Positions 48,375 through 64,000 are shown, numbered from the stretch's first letter. The stretch is 64,000 bases of DNA from Corythoichthys intestinalis (GCF_030265065.1 NC_080412.1:21690501-21754500), one strand, 5' to 3'. A program made the numbers and translations. Notes: generated by a model from the sequence alone, not told the origin.

Positions 48375-48447
48375 GTTCCCAGAAATTCTGCAGGAAGTAG
48401 AACATACAATGCTCAAAGAGGAAAACAAAAATAACAAGTCCAAAAGT

Positions 48448-51400
48448 TTAGACATTATAGCCAATGAGTCCTCCTTTTCCAATGCACTCTCCAATGTAGA
48501 ACCACATCAGTACTTCCGTAGCCACCAGCCCATTCCTAAAAGCATCCTGTATATGAGGGAAAACATTTTAATTAATCGTAGAAAATTAAATAAAATGGAA
48601 AAAGGGAAATGTGGCAAAAATGTGTGTACTTTGTAAAATTGTATTTGTACTTTTCTTGAAAATAAAGTATATTTCAAAGTACAAAGAACATGTTGGTTCT
48701 ATAGGATTCTTTTTAATGTTAGTAAGTCATCAATAATATACAAACTTTGAAAATATATATATTTTTTTAATCTGCTGAAACAATTGTGTTTTTTTTTTTT
48801 TGGCACTTCACCATATCATCCAAACATAACAGACATAAGAAAGCACGGAAACACGAGTATCGGTGACCAATTGGAACAGGTTATTCTAAAAACGACATTG
48901 TTGTCAATAAAAACAACAAAGTCTGTAACGTTTAAAGTTTTTCTTTTAAATTTTGGCAGCGTGAATGGTCTCTAAAGGAGTTACTTAGGGTGAGGGGAGA
49001 GGAAGACATTTAGGTATGTAAGGAAAACACTTTTTAAATTCTTTAAAGACGCAATATTGATGTAGAGAACGGTGGAGTATGCACTAAAAGTTGTTTGCAA
49101 TCCATCATTAATTATATATATAAAAAAAAAATTTATTATTATTATTTTTTTAACTTTTTAACACGCATGCAAAGATAGCTACCCGATCGCGATGGCCTAT
49201 TACGTGACCGCGCCATGTCACTTCCTTAGAAGGCTTTATGCTTATGAACGCGAGAGATTCGGACATATAAAGTAATTATTCTTCGAACAGTCGGGCGTGT
49301 GCTTTGATCAACAATGTTTTTATGCGTCTGAATCTACCACATAAATCACTCCTGGGCATCGCACTCCAGTGGGGGCACTGCGTTACGCGCATGCGCAGAA
49401 GTCTTACGGTTTTCTTTTTATGTGTAAATATGCGTTGCTTGGGTCAGGGTGTACCTCACATGCCCTGATTTAAAATATAAATATATTAGTGCTGTCAAAT
49501 TTATCGTGTTAACTTGCTTTAATTAGTTTTTTTAATTAACCATGTTAAAATATTTGACACATTTAACGCATGCGCGGAATGACCTGCTCATACACTGCCT
49601 CAAACAGATTACAATGATGCCGTTTTTTGCTCATTGAGAGAGCTAAGAGGTAGAGATATGCGAGTGGACACAGGCGTACATTGACAGCTTGAGGTGTATT
49701 TCAATCACTACCTTACGTAATTAAAGACATTGTGGAAGAACAGCAGGGAGCCAATGTAATGTCCCGCTCGACGACGTCAACAATGGCGACCTTTTAGTTT
49801 ATTTTTTTATTTAAAATTTTACCAATTTTATTAAAACGAAAACATTAAGAGGTGTTTTAATATAAAATTACTATAACTTGTACTCACATTGATCTTTTAA
49901 GAACTACATATCTATCTATCCGTGCCACAGCTTAACATTATATCATCAGAACAAAAATAATTGAATTATTTTCCATAAGAAGCACTACTGTATTACTCGT
50001 ATCATGTTTACATTACACACACAAACTTTTTTTTTTTTTTTTAAACACAGAGTTGCCTGAGGGGAAAAAAACACGTTTGACCACCGCTAGACGCACTAAA
50101 CACGCTGGAGTTAACTCTTGCAGCTGGTGGGGATTAGTGGTGTGCAAAATTTCCGATTCTTAGATTATTCGCGATTCGGCCTTGGAAGATTCGAGAACGA
50201 TTCACAAACATCCAAATTCTGATTATTGAAATATGCGAAGTAAAGCGGAAGTACACAACACTCAGCGCGCCGCGCGGTCTTCGGGACGGAACGGAGCGAG
50301 AGTAGCTAAACATCATGCTTCCCATTACCCGGCCCCTCGGGTAATGCCACTGCTCAACTCATGCAACGAGTTAAAAAAAACACAACAACATACCTGACTG
50401 CTGCCGAAAAGCTGTACATCCACATAATGTTACGGTGGATATCATTTATATAGGACTAGATGCATTATAGATTTGGTAGTGTTAGCTGCACATCTACAAA
50501 AAGCTAGATGCGGTCGTTATAAACGGCCGCCATCTTAAAGCAGTACACTTCCCTGCAAGGCTGTTGTAGCGAACCTTCCAGGCAAACCTAATTAACTTTT
50601 TATCTAAAATACTCCTAAATCGGTAAAATATTGACTTGAATCTATCTTTAAAATAGTTTTAAAACTTTCACATGTCGAAAGTAGACAAAAGGGAAATTAT
50701 GGAATAACGGGAGCAATTTTAACAAATTTAACGATTGATTCACAACATTAAATTAATTGAATGTAGTTTAAAGCTGCTGATACAGAATGGGGACTGGAGT
50801 TTTTTATTTAATGTTATTTTTGTATATTTGTTTACTGCTATATGTTAACTTGATACTGAAATAGTAGTGTGGTTTAGCCTGAGAGTATTTTTGAACAATT
50901 TTGGAACTAATGTACAAAACATTTTTTTAAAAAAGAGAAAAAAAAGGAGGGGGGTGCATCAATAATCGTTTTATAACCGAATCGGAGCCTCTGAATCGTA
51001 ATCGTAATCGAATCGTTAGGTGCCCAAAGATTCCCAGCTCTAGTGGGGATAGTGTTTAATAACCTTTAACTTTGTATGGATGCTAAATCATACTGGAGGT
51101 ATTGCCTCCTCAGCAGCCACCCTCCACAAACATATTTTACACGCCACTTGGCCCTCCTCCTCTAAGCCGCGGCCATCTGTAACTTTTCTATAGCCGAAGT
51201 GTTCCCATACCAGCGATTTTGTTTTCTTCGACTGGAGGGAAAACGAAAGTTTGAACTCCTCCAGCCATCGTTTAGCACAGCTGACACTGAGCAACAACCG
51301 GCGGGGTAGCGTTGAGCTTTGCAGCTGCTTTCTCCCTGTATTTTTGGGACGTAAAAAATAGCAAATACCTTAGGGACAGTATGACGTAAAATTTTTGCGG

Positions 51401-52215
51401 TTTAGAGACCGTGACCTTTTCATATCACAGTATACCTTGAAACCGGTTATCGGCGTCTGCCTAACTGTATAAAAGGCCTATAATAAAACATAATAGTCCA
51501 TTTTAAAAATTCTGCCATCTTAATAATTTTTCCTCAAAAAAAACACGATGGGCTGCCTGTGGGTTTGTGTACAACCTGGCCTTGCAGGTTTTCTGTGTTA
51601 AATCCTGCATTTTATACCATGTTTAACAGCTAAAAACAATTAATAAGCATATGTCCAACATTTCAAGTCTGTAGTATTTAATTGCTATTAGACATATGCG
51701 TAGCCATGTCCTGTGTTAACTCACCCTTACTGTAGTTTGACCGAGACGCCCAGTTTGGAAACCCTTGATGATGTTGCTTGCCCCTTCAATGGCCTTGGGG
51801 ATCTCGGCTGGACTTGGTGGGACAAGTTCAACGCGGGCGTAGTGCCAGAATGTTGCTAGCCGAGGTTTAGAGTAGGCGACAGCGGCTGGGAGAAAAGCAT
51901 ACATGTTGAACACAGCTAATGCTAAAGTTAGCCTATAGATTTTTTTCCCTTTTAAATTATCGAGCAGCGACCAGTAACTATTAAAAGAGCAGCAACGAGC
52001 AATTAACTCTTAAGATCTGTTCTGTCGACAACAATGTGCTTCAATTTGCAAGACATTTGTGTTGTGTTATCCAGTTAGCAACCAATCAATCCAAGTCGCG
52101 CTCGTAGCTTTTAAAAACGCAGCTGATAACTAATGCCACGTTATTGACTAAAATGCATCTTACCGCCAACCAAAGTTGGTACTTTAGAGACCAGCTTTTG
52201 CACTGCCTGTGCCAT
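48448..52215 (-). CDS. ATP synthase membrane subunit g, mitochondrial, three exons, complete
   Basis: Coding exons 52164-52215, 51725-51885 and 48448-48546 have GT-AG borders and total 312 nt (103 residues plus stop), the length of human ATP5MG. The protein starts [18 protein letters not shown], continues [20 protein letters not shown] and [12 protein letters not shown], and ends [16 protein letters not shown]...GLIGYNV. Subunit g is a small inner-membrane part of the F-type ATP synthase Fo sector, with one C-terminal membrane helix (here around [15 protein letters not shown]) and a role in complex dimers and cristae shape. Changes from the usual C-terminus are a Cys in 'GECIG' (usually GEIIG) and Gly in 'GKGG' (usually GKRG). 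Intron 1 is 278 bp; intron 2 (3178 bp) holds chimeric hAT repeats. A LINE tail ends only about 92 bases upstream of the ATG. Confidence 0.97.
49488..49923. mobile_element. Family C hAT MITE, truncated on the right
   Basis: It begins TAGTGCTGTCAAATTTATCG and parallels the 8330 copy through 'gtcaacaatggcgacctttt' and 'aagaactac'. It stops at about 49923, where family B sequence begins without a terminal repeat. It lies in intron 2 of atp5mg. Confidence 0.75.
49924..51466 (-). mobile_element. Family B hAT-type element, left end missing, with BED-finger scrap
   Basis: It enters at 'ccacagcttaacatta', equal to position about 5835 in the 5542 copy, and ends 'ggcgtctgccta'. The minus-strand frame 51088-51297 includes [20 protein letters not shown], the same BED-type reading as at 6.2 kb. 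It is interrupted by the element at 50135-51042. The join to family C on the left suggests recombination between repeats. Confidence 0.8.
50135..51042. mobile_element. hAT-type MITE with TAGTGGTGTGCAAAA end, nested
   Basis: It begins TAGTGGTGTGCAAAATTTCC and ends TTCCCAGCTCTA, with a perfect 8-bp duplication, gtggggat, at 50127-50134 and 51043-51050. 'Aatcgtaatcg' and 'gattcg' words are frequent. Not coding. Confidence 0.92.
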
Positions 52216-54266
52216 TTTTATTCCACGGACAAGCTGTAGTTGTCTCCTGAATGTCACCTCCAGTCAAAAGACCCTTATCGAGAGCTGTCCTAACAGCTGC
52301 CTGTACAGATTTCTTTTTCTTCTTCTTCTTGTTTAATGGCAGATTACCCCTCGGTACCGTGGGGCATTACCGCCACCTACTGGGTTGACTGTTTGATACG
52401 AGATCAGGCAGTTACAGACTAAAATGATTCTCTCCCGACAGTGAAACACACCCAGAGTGAAGACAAAACCCAAACAAACAAACAAACAAAAATACTAATA
52501 AATTAATTAAATAATAATAAATTTTCTTCTTCCTATATCCTTTTCAAAACCCCTGTGTCCTTGAGAAAGTTTATTAGCTCTTTTTGAATATTGGCCGTCA
52601 TTACCTATAGAAAATTCCCCATCCCAAATGCCTCTTTTGCCTGTACCAGCACTGTTTTCAACCGATTCATCCTCTCCATATTGCCCACACAGCATTAAAA
52701 CGTGTTCAATTGTTTCATGCTCCCCGCTGTGTTCACTTTCCCATCTTTCTGTCTTCCTATCCTATGCATCGAATCATTCAGCCCCGTGTGCCCTGTTTTT
52801 AGTCGACTTATTACAACCTTCTCCCTCATCTCCTTCCCACCCCCACCTGTGACTGTATTGAGAACAAATGTCTCCCTATTTTTTGTGCATCCCAATACCC
52901 TTGCCACCTTTTTTGTACGTGACCCCTATTAATAGATTTTCACTCTGCTTTGCTAAGATGGACACGCCTTTCTATCCCCGGTGCTTTCAGTGATTGTTTG
53001 GCAAGGATATCCACCATCTCATTCCCCTCAATCCCCACGTATGCCGGGACTCACACCAACTCCAACTCGAGCCCTCTTTTCTGTGCTTCATACAATAGAC
53101 TGTGTCTCAAATATTAAGTTTGCTGGACTTCGGGGTTACTCTGCTCCGCCGACCAACTGTCTGAAGCAATTACTGCCTTGTTTATCCCGTTTGTTTTAAC
53201 CCAATCTACTGCCATTATTATTGCTATAATTTCCACTGCATAAACTGACAAGTGATCTGTACACCTCCTTTTAATGTCTACCTTGTAACTCGGCACATGT
53301 ACCGCCGCCCAGTACATCCCGTTACTGGATCCTTCAACCCGTCAGTAAATATCAGAACGTTATGCCCATACCTCCTTCCCAGATACCCCTCGGCCACCAT
53401 CCCCTGGTTTCCCCTTTCCTGGATTACTTTCCCAATCTCAAAATTCCTCACCGGCATCCTGATTAGCCAGGGTGAGACACTGGATACTGGGACTGTTTCG
53501 CCAAACTCCAACTGGCTAAGCCCTGCCTGTTCTGCCACATTTCCCACCAAGCTGAAGGTCGTCCTGTGTCGTTTCTCGTCTTCTCAACTGTCTGTCAGCA
53601 CTTTCTTTACTGGATGTGTGTCACCATGGCCGCTTACATTCTCCCAATACGCAAGCATAATTTTTAGTCTTCTTAGTTTTAAAAGAAGTTACCCCATTTC
53701 CACCTGCACTGCTGCGACAGGGGATGTTCTGAAAGCCCCACTGCATATTGAGACCCTGTGCTTGTTGAACTTCCAGCTTCCTGAGATGGGAGTTTGCTGC
53801 TGAGGCATAAGCTATACAACCATAATCAGTAAAAGCCCGCATGATCGCCCAACATATGTTAAGCAAGTAAGCTCTTGCTGCTTCCCAGTCCCTCCCTGAC
53901 AGGCATCTCAATGTTATTCACCTTTTTACATTTATCCGTTACTCTACCTATATGCTGTAGCCATGTAAGTTTCTCATCAAACCATACTCCTAAAAACCTT
54001 ATGCTTTTTACTTGTTCTAGTACTTGTCCATAAAATTTAAACAATACTTCCCTATGTCTCCCAAAGAAACATATTGCCTGCGTCTTCACAATTGAGAATC
54101 TAAATCCCCACCTGTCTGCCCACTCCTCAACTTTATCAATAGCCTTTTGCATCTTCTGTTAGAGAAATTTGCCATTTCGCCCTTTCACCCACAACACCCC
54201 ATCATCTGCAAACAATGCCCTCCCTACTCCTGGTCCAACATCATCAAATATATCATTTATCATAAT

Positions 54267-55108
54267 TAGGGCTGTCAAAATTATCGCGTTAACGGGCAGT
54301 AATTAATTTTTTAAATGAATCGCGTTAAAATATTTGACGCAATTAACGCACATGCCCGGCTCAAACAGATTAAAATGACAGCACAGGTTCATGTGCACTT
54401 GTTACTTGTGTTTTTTGTTTGGAGTTTTGTTGCCCTCTGCTGGCGCTTGGGTGCCACTGATTTTATGACCATGAGAATTGTGTAATTATTGACATCAACA
54501 ATGGTGAATGGTGTTATGCTTGTATAGCGCTTTTCCACCTTTCAAGGTGCTCAAAGCGCTTTACACTACATTGCCACCTACCTACTGGTGACGCAGCACC
54601 AGGAGCAATGTGGGGTTCAGTATCTTGCTCAAGGATACTTAGGCGAGTTCATCAGGGCAGAGAATCGAACCCACAACCACTGGGTTGGGGAACAACTACT
54701 CTACCACTGAGCCACGCCACCCTGATGGCGACCTACTAGTTTATTTTTTGATTGAAAATTTTACAAATTTTATTGAAACGAAAACATTAAGAGGGGTTTT
54801 AATATAAAATTTCTATAACTTGTAGTAACATTTATCTTTAAGAACTAGAAGTCTTTCTATCCATGGATCACTTTAACAGAATGTTAATACCATCTTGTTG
54901 ATTTATTGTAATAATAAACAAATACAGTACTTATGTACAGTACGTTGAATGTATATATCAGTCTTGTGTGTTATCTTTCCATTCCAACAATAATTTACAG
55001 AAAAATATGGCATATTTTATAGATGGTTTGAATTGCGATTAATTACGATTAATTAATTTTTAAGCTGTGATTACCTCGATTAAAAATTTTAATCGTTTGA
55101 CAGCCCTA
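54267..55108. mobile_element. Family C hAT MITE inserted in the LINE reverse transcriptase
   Basis: It starts TAGGGCTGTCAAAATTATCG and ends TTTGACAGCCCTA. The flanks atcataat (54259-54266) and gtcataat (55109-55116) form an 8-bp duplication with one mismatch. The insertion falls in the LINE codons for the block after SPQGSV (..LFNIMIND). It hosts a SINE at 54508-54724. Confidence 0.95.
54508..54724 (-). mobile_element. tRNA-derived SINE, nested in the hAT MITE
   Basis: On the minus strand, an A-box-like GTGGCTCAGTGGTAGAGTAG (54696-54715) and a B box GGTTCGATTC (54662-54671) are correctly ordered for an RNA polymerase III promoter. The tail contains the 'agcgctttgagcacctt' palindrome-like segment frequent in fish repeats. 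The flanks atggtga and atggcga (54501-54507, 54725-54731) suggest a short target duplication. About 217 bp. Confidence 0.85.
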
Positions 55109-55200
55109 GTCATAATATTAAACAATGTTGGACTACATACACTCCCTTGGGGTGATTCGTTGCCTACCTGGGTACAGATTTCTGAGCAACAAGTTACGTT

Positions 55201-55544
55201 TTTGTGCATTACCACCATCTACTAGATGGAGAGTGGCCCTTTTTAGTGAAACTTGCAAAAATATCAAAAAGTGAATGAATTAATCCGCAAAATCAACTGA
55301 ATCCACAGTCGTTCTGCTTACTGTAGTATCGGATGTATACTGAAGATGACTCTCCAGCTGACGTCACATTTGGAATCCTAGTCAATCCAGGAAGTCGCTT
55401 ATTTTCATGGCGCGGGATTAAAAAAACTGAATAAATATATCGATCGCTTCCACACATATCCAAGCGGTTCATTTCATTCAGGAGCATAAGAAATAATACC
55501 GCGGAAAATTTGAAACAAACATGCTTTTTGCTGTCATATGCACT
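55201..55544. other. Unassigned sequence between LINE and Tc1 remnants
   Basis: A stretch at about 55200-55235 ('gcattaccaccatctacta') resembles the 3' part of the LINE at about 52365-52385, so a second LINE end may lie here. The remainder, including the frame 55293-55688, is not recognised. Confidence 0.4.
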
Positions 55545-56800
55545 TGAACTAAAACCACCCATTTGTCGGTTTTCATATTTAAATGAGGATAGTATGCAAA
55601 CAATGACAACCAGACACTTCCTGTAGCTGCAGATCAGTCTTGTCTGGCATGAAGCATGAATCGCTGTCTTTAAGTCATGCCACAGCATCTCAATCAGGTT
55701 CCAGTCTGGACTTCAACTTGGCCACTCCAGAACGTGTAGTTTGTTCTTCTGAAATCATTCTGAAGTTGATTTACTTGTGTTTTGGATTATTGTCTTGTTG
55801 CAGCATCAATCCTCTTTTTAGCTTCAACTGTCTGACAGACAGCCTCAGGTTTTCCTGTAAAACATCCTGATCAACTTTTGAATTCATTCTTCCATTAATG
55901 ATTGCAAGTTGTCCAGGCCCTGAGGTAGCAAAACAGCCCCAAATCATGATGCTCCCTCCACCCTGCTTCACAGTGGGGATGAGGTGTCCTCAACACATGA
56001 CCTTGTGTGTTACTCCTAAACAATTCAACTTTGGTTTGATCAGTCCACAAAATATCTTGCCAAGACTTCAGTGGAGTGTCCAAGTGCCTTTTGCGAACAT
56101 TAAACGAGCAACAATGTTTTTACGCAGAGTCCTCACATGAACACCATTCTTGGCCATAGTTTTACATATAGTTGATGTTTGCACAGAGATATTGGACTGT
56201 GACAGTGATTTCTGTAAGTCACCTAGCCTAGCAGAGACGCTAGGGTACTTTTTTACCTGAGTATTCTGCGCTGAACTCTTGCCGTCATCTTTGATGTACG
56301 GCCACTCCTTGGGAAAGACGCAACAGTGCCAAACTCTCTCCATTTGTATGCAACTTCTCTGACTTGCTATTTAACATCCAGACTTTTAGAGATGGTTTTG
56401 TATCCTTTCGCAGCTTTATACAAATGAACAATCCTTGATCGCAGGTGTTCAGGCAGCTGTTTGACTGAGCCATGATGCACATCAGACAATGCTGCTCATC
56501 AACACAATGATGAGCAGCTTTAAACCACTCATCAGAGATTGGGCATACACCTGATAAACTGTTTGGTAAAAGTTTCAATTGCTCTTTAGGCAGAGGGTTC
56601 ACTTACTTATTTTCCCCCCTTGTCTGTGTTTGCAAGCTACCCTCATTTAAACATGAAAACCTATTAAAGTCTGGGTGGTTTAAGTTCAAGCAGACATTTT
56701 CATCTGTGTGATTTTGACAAAGATCAGCTCACATTTGATGGTGATTTTATGCAGAAATGTGAGAAATTCCAAAAGGTTCAGATACTTTTTTATACTACTG
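55545..56800 (-). mobile_element. Tc1-like transposon, family A, left inverted repeat truncated
   Basis: The right end reads AGATACTTTTTTATACTACTG with TA at 56801-56802. The outer part of the left repeat is missing and the first readable family word is 'taaaaccaccca'. On the minus strand, fragments include KQGGGSIMIWGCFATSGPGQ, LFRSNTQGHV and VDEQHCL. A large part of the inner right side is out of frame. It lies between atp5mg and the ubiquitin gene. Confidence 0.88.
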
Positions 56801-57639
56801 TATATTCTGCTAATCAATCGCAAGTTTGTTTCAGTTTCCAAATTATTTGTTTTTATTCTTTATACTTATTTGAGCTTCTTCCACACCCAACTGAAATAGC
56901 AAAACTAACTAGGCTTGCAAGCAGGACTGAACGGGCCCTCGCAGTTCGGCGCTACTCGGACGTCAGTCAACTCGGACGGCACGCAGTTAAGGGTAGTAGC
57001 AGATCACCCCCTTCATCATCTCATGAGAAGCTCTCGAAACTCCTTTTTTGGGGATTAGAAATACATCCTCACACCTAGGAGAAAAAAAACCCTATTGAAG
57101 ACAAAAAGGGATGCGCCACTGAGCTGTGCAGTCACGCCCTTATTCAAAACCAAAATGAATTTTCTAATTAAACCAATTCGACCAAGTGTGCCAAATTTCG
57201 TGTCTCTATAGGCTGCCTGTATTGGAAAAAACACCTGTAACATTTTTATGACCTTTTTATGATCTTGTAACCTTTTTTTTGTGACCCGAATTGATCCATA
57301 TACACATATAAACATAACTGCGTCATGACTGCTTTTTAACTGTGCCATACTGCCTTTGAGAAAAGTAACTAAATGTGTGCTCTAGGTGCACACATTCTTT
57401 TGGACTGATAATGCAACTTCTTATCAGGTTATGCTCGCCATGCTGACGGGAGTTTTAGCTCATTGCTATGGTAACCAAGATATATGATGCTGCTCTGAAG
57501 TGCAACGAGTGAACCAATTATATTTGGACACGGGACTAAGCTCCTTAAGAGGTTGGCCAAAACATGTCAAATTTACCATGTTTGGGCAGGCAATGTGTCT
57601 CCTGAGGGCAGGGGTTGGCCCCCTCTGTGCTTACGTGGC

Positions 57640-57775
57640 ATATGCCTATAAGAGCGGACTTTTTCCGGGCCACACCTAGGGTCGGTCAGAGGGCTTAACG
57701 TCAGTCGCTCGGCCGGAGTTCCTTGTTGCTCGAACCAGGAACGTTGTGTGGCCCTCCGTTCATTGTCGACAGGTA
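57640..57775 (+). other. Possible non-coding exon ending in a strong splice donor
   Basis: Less AT-rich sequence ('cggaccttt..cgggcc', 'gctcggccggag') ends at CGACAG|GTAAGAGC (donor GT at 57773-57774), a near-ideal 5' splice site. It is followed by a 73-bp tandem repeat and AATAAA at 58127-58132. There is no evidence of transcription, and it could equally be part of a repeat. Confidence 0.2.
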
Positions 57776-57870
57776 AGAGCTTGATTTCATTATCGTCAGG
57801 GAACTCATTGCACTTTGAGCGCGGGGATATTATTAGCTCGACAACTAATTGTCTAGCGCCAAAGTTATGT

Positions 57871-58016
57871 GTGTTGATGTGCCTTTAACTGCATCGTAGG
57901 GGTTTTTGACAATTCAGACCTAGCGTTGTAGTTAGTCTGAGCTGTGCTGATGTGTTTTTAACTGCTTCGTAGGGGTTTTTGACAATTCAGACCTAGCGTT
58001 GTAGTTATTCTGAGCT
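57871..58016. repeat. Two tandem copies of a 73-bp unit
   Basis: 57871-57943 and 57944-58016 differ at only a few positions. Both contain 'gtaggggtttttgacaattc' and 'gacctagcgttgtagtta'. The unit is not recognised elsewhere in the window. Confidence 0.9.
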
Positions 58017-59727
58017 ATGTTTGTTATTCTGAGTGATGCTTGATTTTGTTTTTGCTGATTTTGCTTGCTTTTGTGGGATTGTAATCAATTAAACTCCATT
58101 TATTCATTTATTTGCAATTTCTAATTAATAAACATTGTCTATTAAGCAAAAGTGTGCCTGTTGCTTACTCACTGTGAACCTTGAAAATTTCGTAAAACAC
58201 TGCCTAAGTCCCTGAATAAATCTACTTCCTTTTAATGGGCACAGCAACAGACAGAGAGACATGGACATGGTCCTTGAAATGGAGAATTACAAAAGGTCTT
58301 GTAACTACAATGACCAACCTGAAAAGAACTGGACATGTATAGGTAAAATCAGTGACTTTCTGTTGCCACTAGTTGGCGCGTTAGGGTTGATACAAATGAC
58401 CCCGACAGGACCCTTCAGGGTAGGATTCTCACCAAGCACGAGCAGTTTGGCGCAGATACAGTATATTGTATGTATGCCAAGTTACGACTGTTCAAAATTT
58501 GTAACGAGACAAAATGGTGATGGGTCATTTTCACATTCCCCTGTTGCTTCAACGGAACATCAATATTTTTCATCAGGCACCTTAACACATGTCTTAACTG
58601 ATGCAGGTTTGAGGTCAATTGATTTTTTTCCCTTGGAGGAGTCTGTCCAGTAAAAAAAAGTGTTTCCTGTTCCCAGCAGGGGGCGTCAGGTCTAATGGGT
58701 GATATTTCAATGCAGTCATGTTCAGGCTGGGATATCACTCATACATGCCAGATATGAAAAAGACGGAGTTATTAGTCATATACTGAATTTGCCGTGTTGC
58801 CAAAAAAATAGCATACTTTGGCACCCCGCCCAGGTCAGGCTTGTGAATGAAAACTCACAATTTTGACAACTTGTCTCATGAACAGTCTCACCAATTTTGA
58901 GGAGGATCCAACTAACTCCCTAGGTGCCAATATCTCAGATATGCACCCTGCAACTTGATCAAATTTTCACATTCAATCCAAAATACCAGATTTCCCATTG
59001 GGTTTGGACCATGTGTGCAAAAATTTGGGTGCAAAAAGTTTTACACAAGGGTATCGACTCCCAAAATTTAATCGCACTACTTTGAAAAACCTAATAGGAG
59101 AGCCCTTTTTGAAATTTAAGGGGGCGCCACTGAGCCATTTTGTTATTTTTTTCACAACAATTTTTGTTCTTGTTTTGAGTTCTTCATTTAACAAATATTC
59201 CTTTGTATCCAGTAACATTTTCCATCCGTTTTTCCCTTCTTTGCTTTTGCCGCTTTTTATTTAAATTGTAAACCTCACTTCACTCAACACTGTTAATATG
59301 CAGTTTTTTTCTCCCTTGTTTGACAACTCGTTTCCAATTCCGCTGTGTGCTTCCACACAAAACACTGATAAAATGTCATCTTTCCCCGTACGATCAACCA
59401 TTATATACTACCAGTCCTGGAAAGTAACTAACATATAAGAAGACAACTTAGTCCGCAGTGAATATGAAGTTATATTGAGCTGAACTACATTTGTTCAAAT
59501 GCATGATCTTTTTTAAACATTTTGACGGCTCCCCAAAAACTCATCTTAAATTGTCTTGAAAACTACCCGTTCATCAGTCCATCTCTTCCGCTAATCCTCA
59601 TGATGGTTGGGTGGCCGAAGATTCCAAGTTGACGATGGGTCGCAGGCAGGGTACAACCTGAACTGGTTGCCAGGCAATTTCAGTCATTACATCCACATAA
59701 GAAACGGACCTTCTTTGGGTTTAATAT

Positions 59728-59733
59728 TTTATT
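59728..59733 (-). terminator. Poly(A) signal of the ubiquitin-repeat gene
   Basis: AATAAA on the minus strand about 65 bases after the stop codon at 59798-59800. Confidence 0.65.
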
Positions 59734-59797
59734 CAGTCATTTAGCACACTACATACATACTTGAGAGGTTTAAGCAGAGATAGAATCCTGAGTAGCT

Positions 59798-64000
<4,203 letters not shown>

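Larger units (their letters stand above)
52307..55200 (-). mobile_element. LINE of the I/Nimb type, 5' truncated, decayed, split by a hAT MITE
   Basis: On the minus strand, reverse-transcriptase blocks occur in order: VGNESPQGSV (about 55140-55175), then after the MITE IMINDIFDDVG and LFADDGVLWVKG (about 54175-54262), and RFLGVWFDEKLTW (about 53955-54010). Further on come RNase H pieces IFTDGLKDP (about 53340), VYAVEIIAIIMAVDW and VIASDSWSA (53150-53240), and VPAYVGIEGNEMVDILA (about 52985-53045). RNase H marks the I superfamily. It ends in an (AAG)n-like tail at 52307-52331. Several frame changes and stops make it inactive, e.g. TGA for Trp before VPAYVG, where Tyr also replaces the usual His. 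Confidence 0.9.
56803..59720. other. Intergenic sequence with unclassified repeats
   Basis: Phrases at about 57100-57200 ('gcgccactgagc', 'ccaaatttcgtgtctctat') and about 58985-59140 ('ggggcgccactgagccatttt') belong to a type of medium-copy fish repeat that I cannot name. No domain is found in the frames at 58261-58653, 58998-59264 or 57055-57348. No viral or LINE protein reading was seen. Confidence 0.4.

Noticed and set aside
57000-59300. Possible long terminal repeat
   Set aside because: No matching second terminal repeat, primer site or coding reading was seen, so no such element is claimed.

Overview
The window is nuclear DNA of a bony fish (teleost, probably percomorph). The evidence is two intron-containing finTRIM genes, which are a fish-specific TRIM expansion; a three-exon mitochondrial ATP synthase subunit g gene; AT-rich, intron-heavy layout; and a dense set of teleost-type hAT, Tc1/mariner, SINE and I/Nimb-type LINE repeats. 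No bacterial features, CRISPR array, tRNA or rRNA gene was seen, and no retrovirus-like or other virus-like element was recognised.

Layout. 2.1-19.5 kb: a complete seven-exon finTRIM E3 ligase gene on the minus strand (572 codons), its introns filled with transposons. 19.5-28.9 kb: the intergenic gap between two divergent finTRIM genes, with one clear hAT MITE, a nested MITE pair and a 0.2 kb tandem repeat. 29.2-43.5 kb: the second complete finTRIM gene on the plus strand (578 codons), with the same seven-exon plan. 44.0-48.3 kb: transposons nested four deep. 48.4-52.2 kb: atp5mg on the minus strand, three exons, 103 codons, complete. 52.3-55.2 kb: a decayed LINE with RNase H domain, split by a hAT MITE that itself carries a tRNA-derived SINE. 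55.5-56.8 kb: a Tc1 remnant. 57-59.7 kb: unclassified intergenic sequence. 59.7-62.8 kb: a single-exon coding region on the minus strand for 13 head-to-tail ubiquitin units in one unbroken 987-residue frame, with a splice acceptor just upstream of its ATG and a poly(A) signal downstream.

The ubiquitin gene is the most unusual feature. Polyubiquitin units are normally identical because of concerted evolution and strong selection. Here no unit matches canonical ubiquitin: five units differ at only 3-4 positions, three at about 12-18, others at 15 or more, and two at 26-28, yet no stop or frameshift occurs. Several units have lost particular linkage lysines, and one unit boundary has lost the Gly-Gly processing site. 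It lies in the same 64 kb as two RING E3 ligases of an antiviral-associated family. A functional link is inference only.

The second theme is transposon growth of short introns. In three finTRIM introns, removing one hAT-type element and one copy of its 8-bp target duplication leaves only 81-95 bp, close to an uninterrupted 83-bp intron in the same gene.
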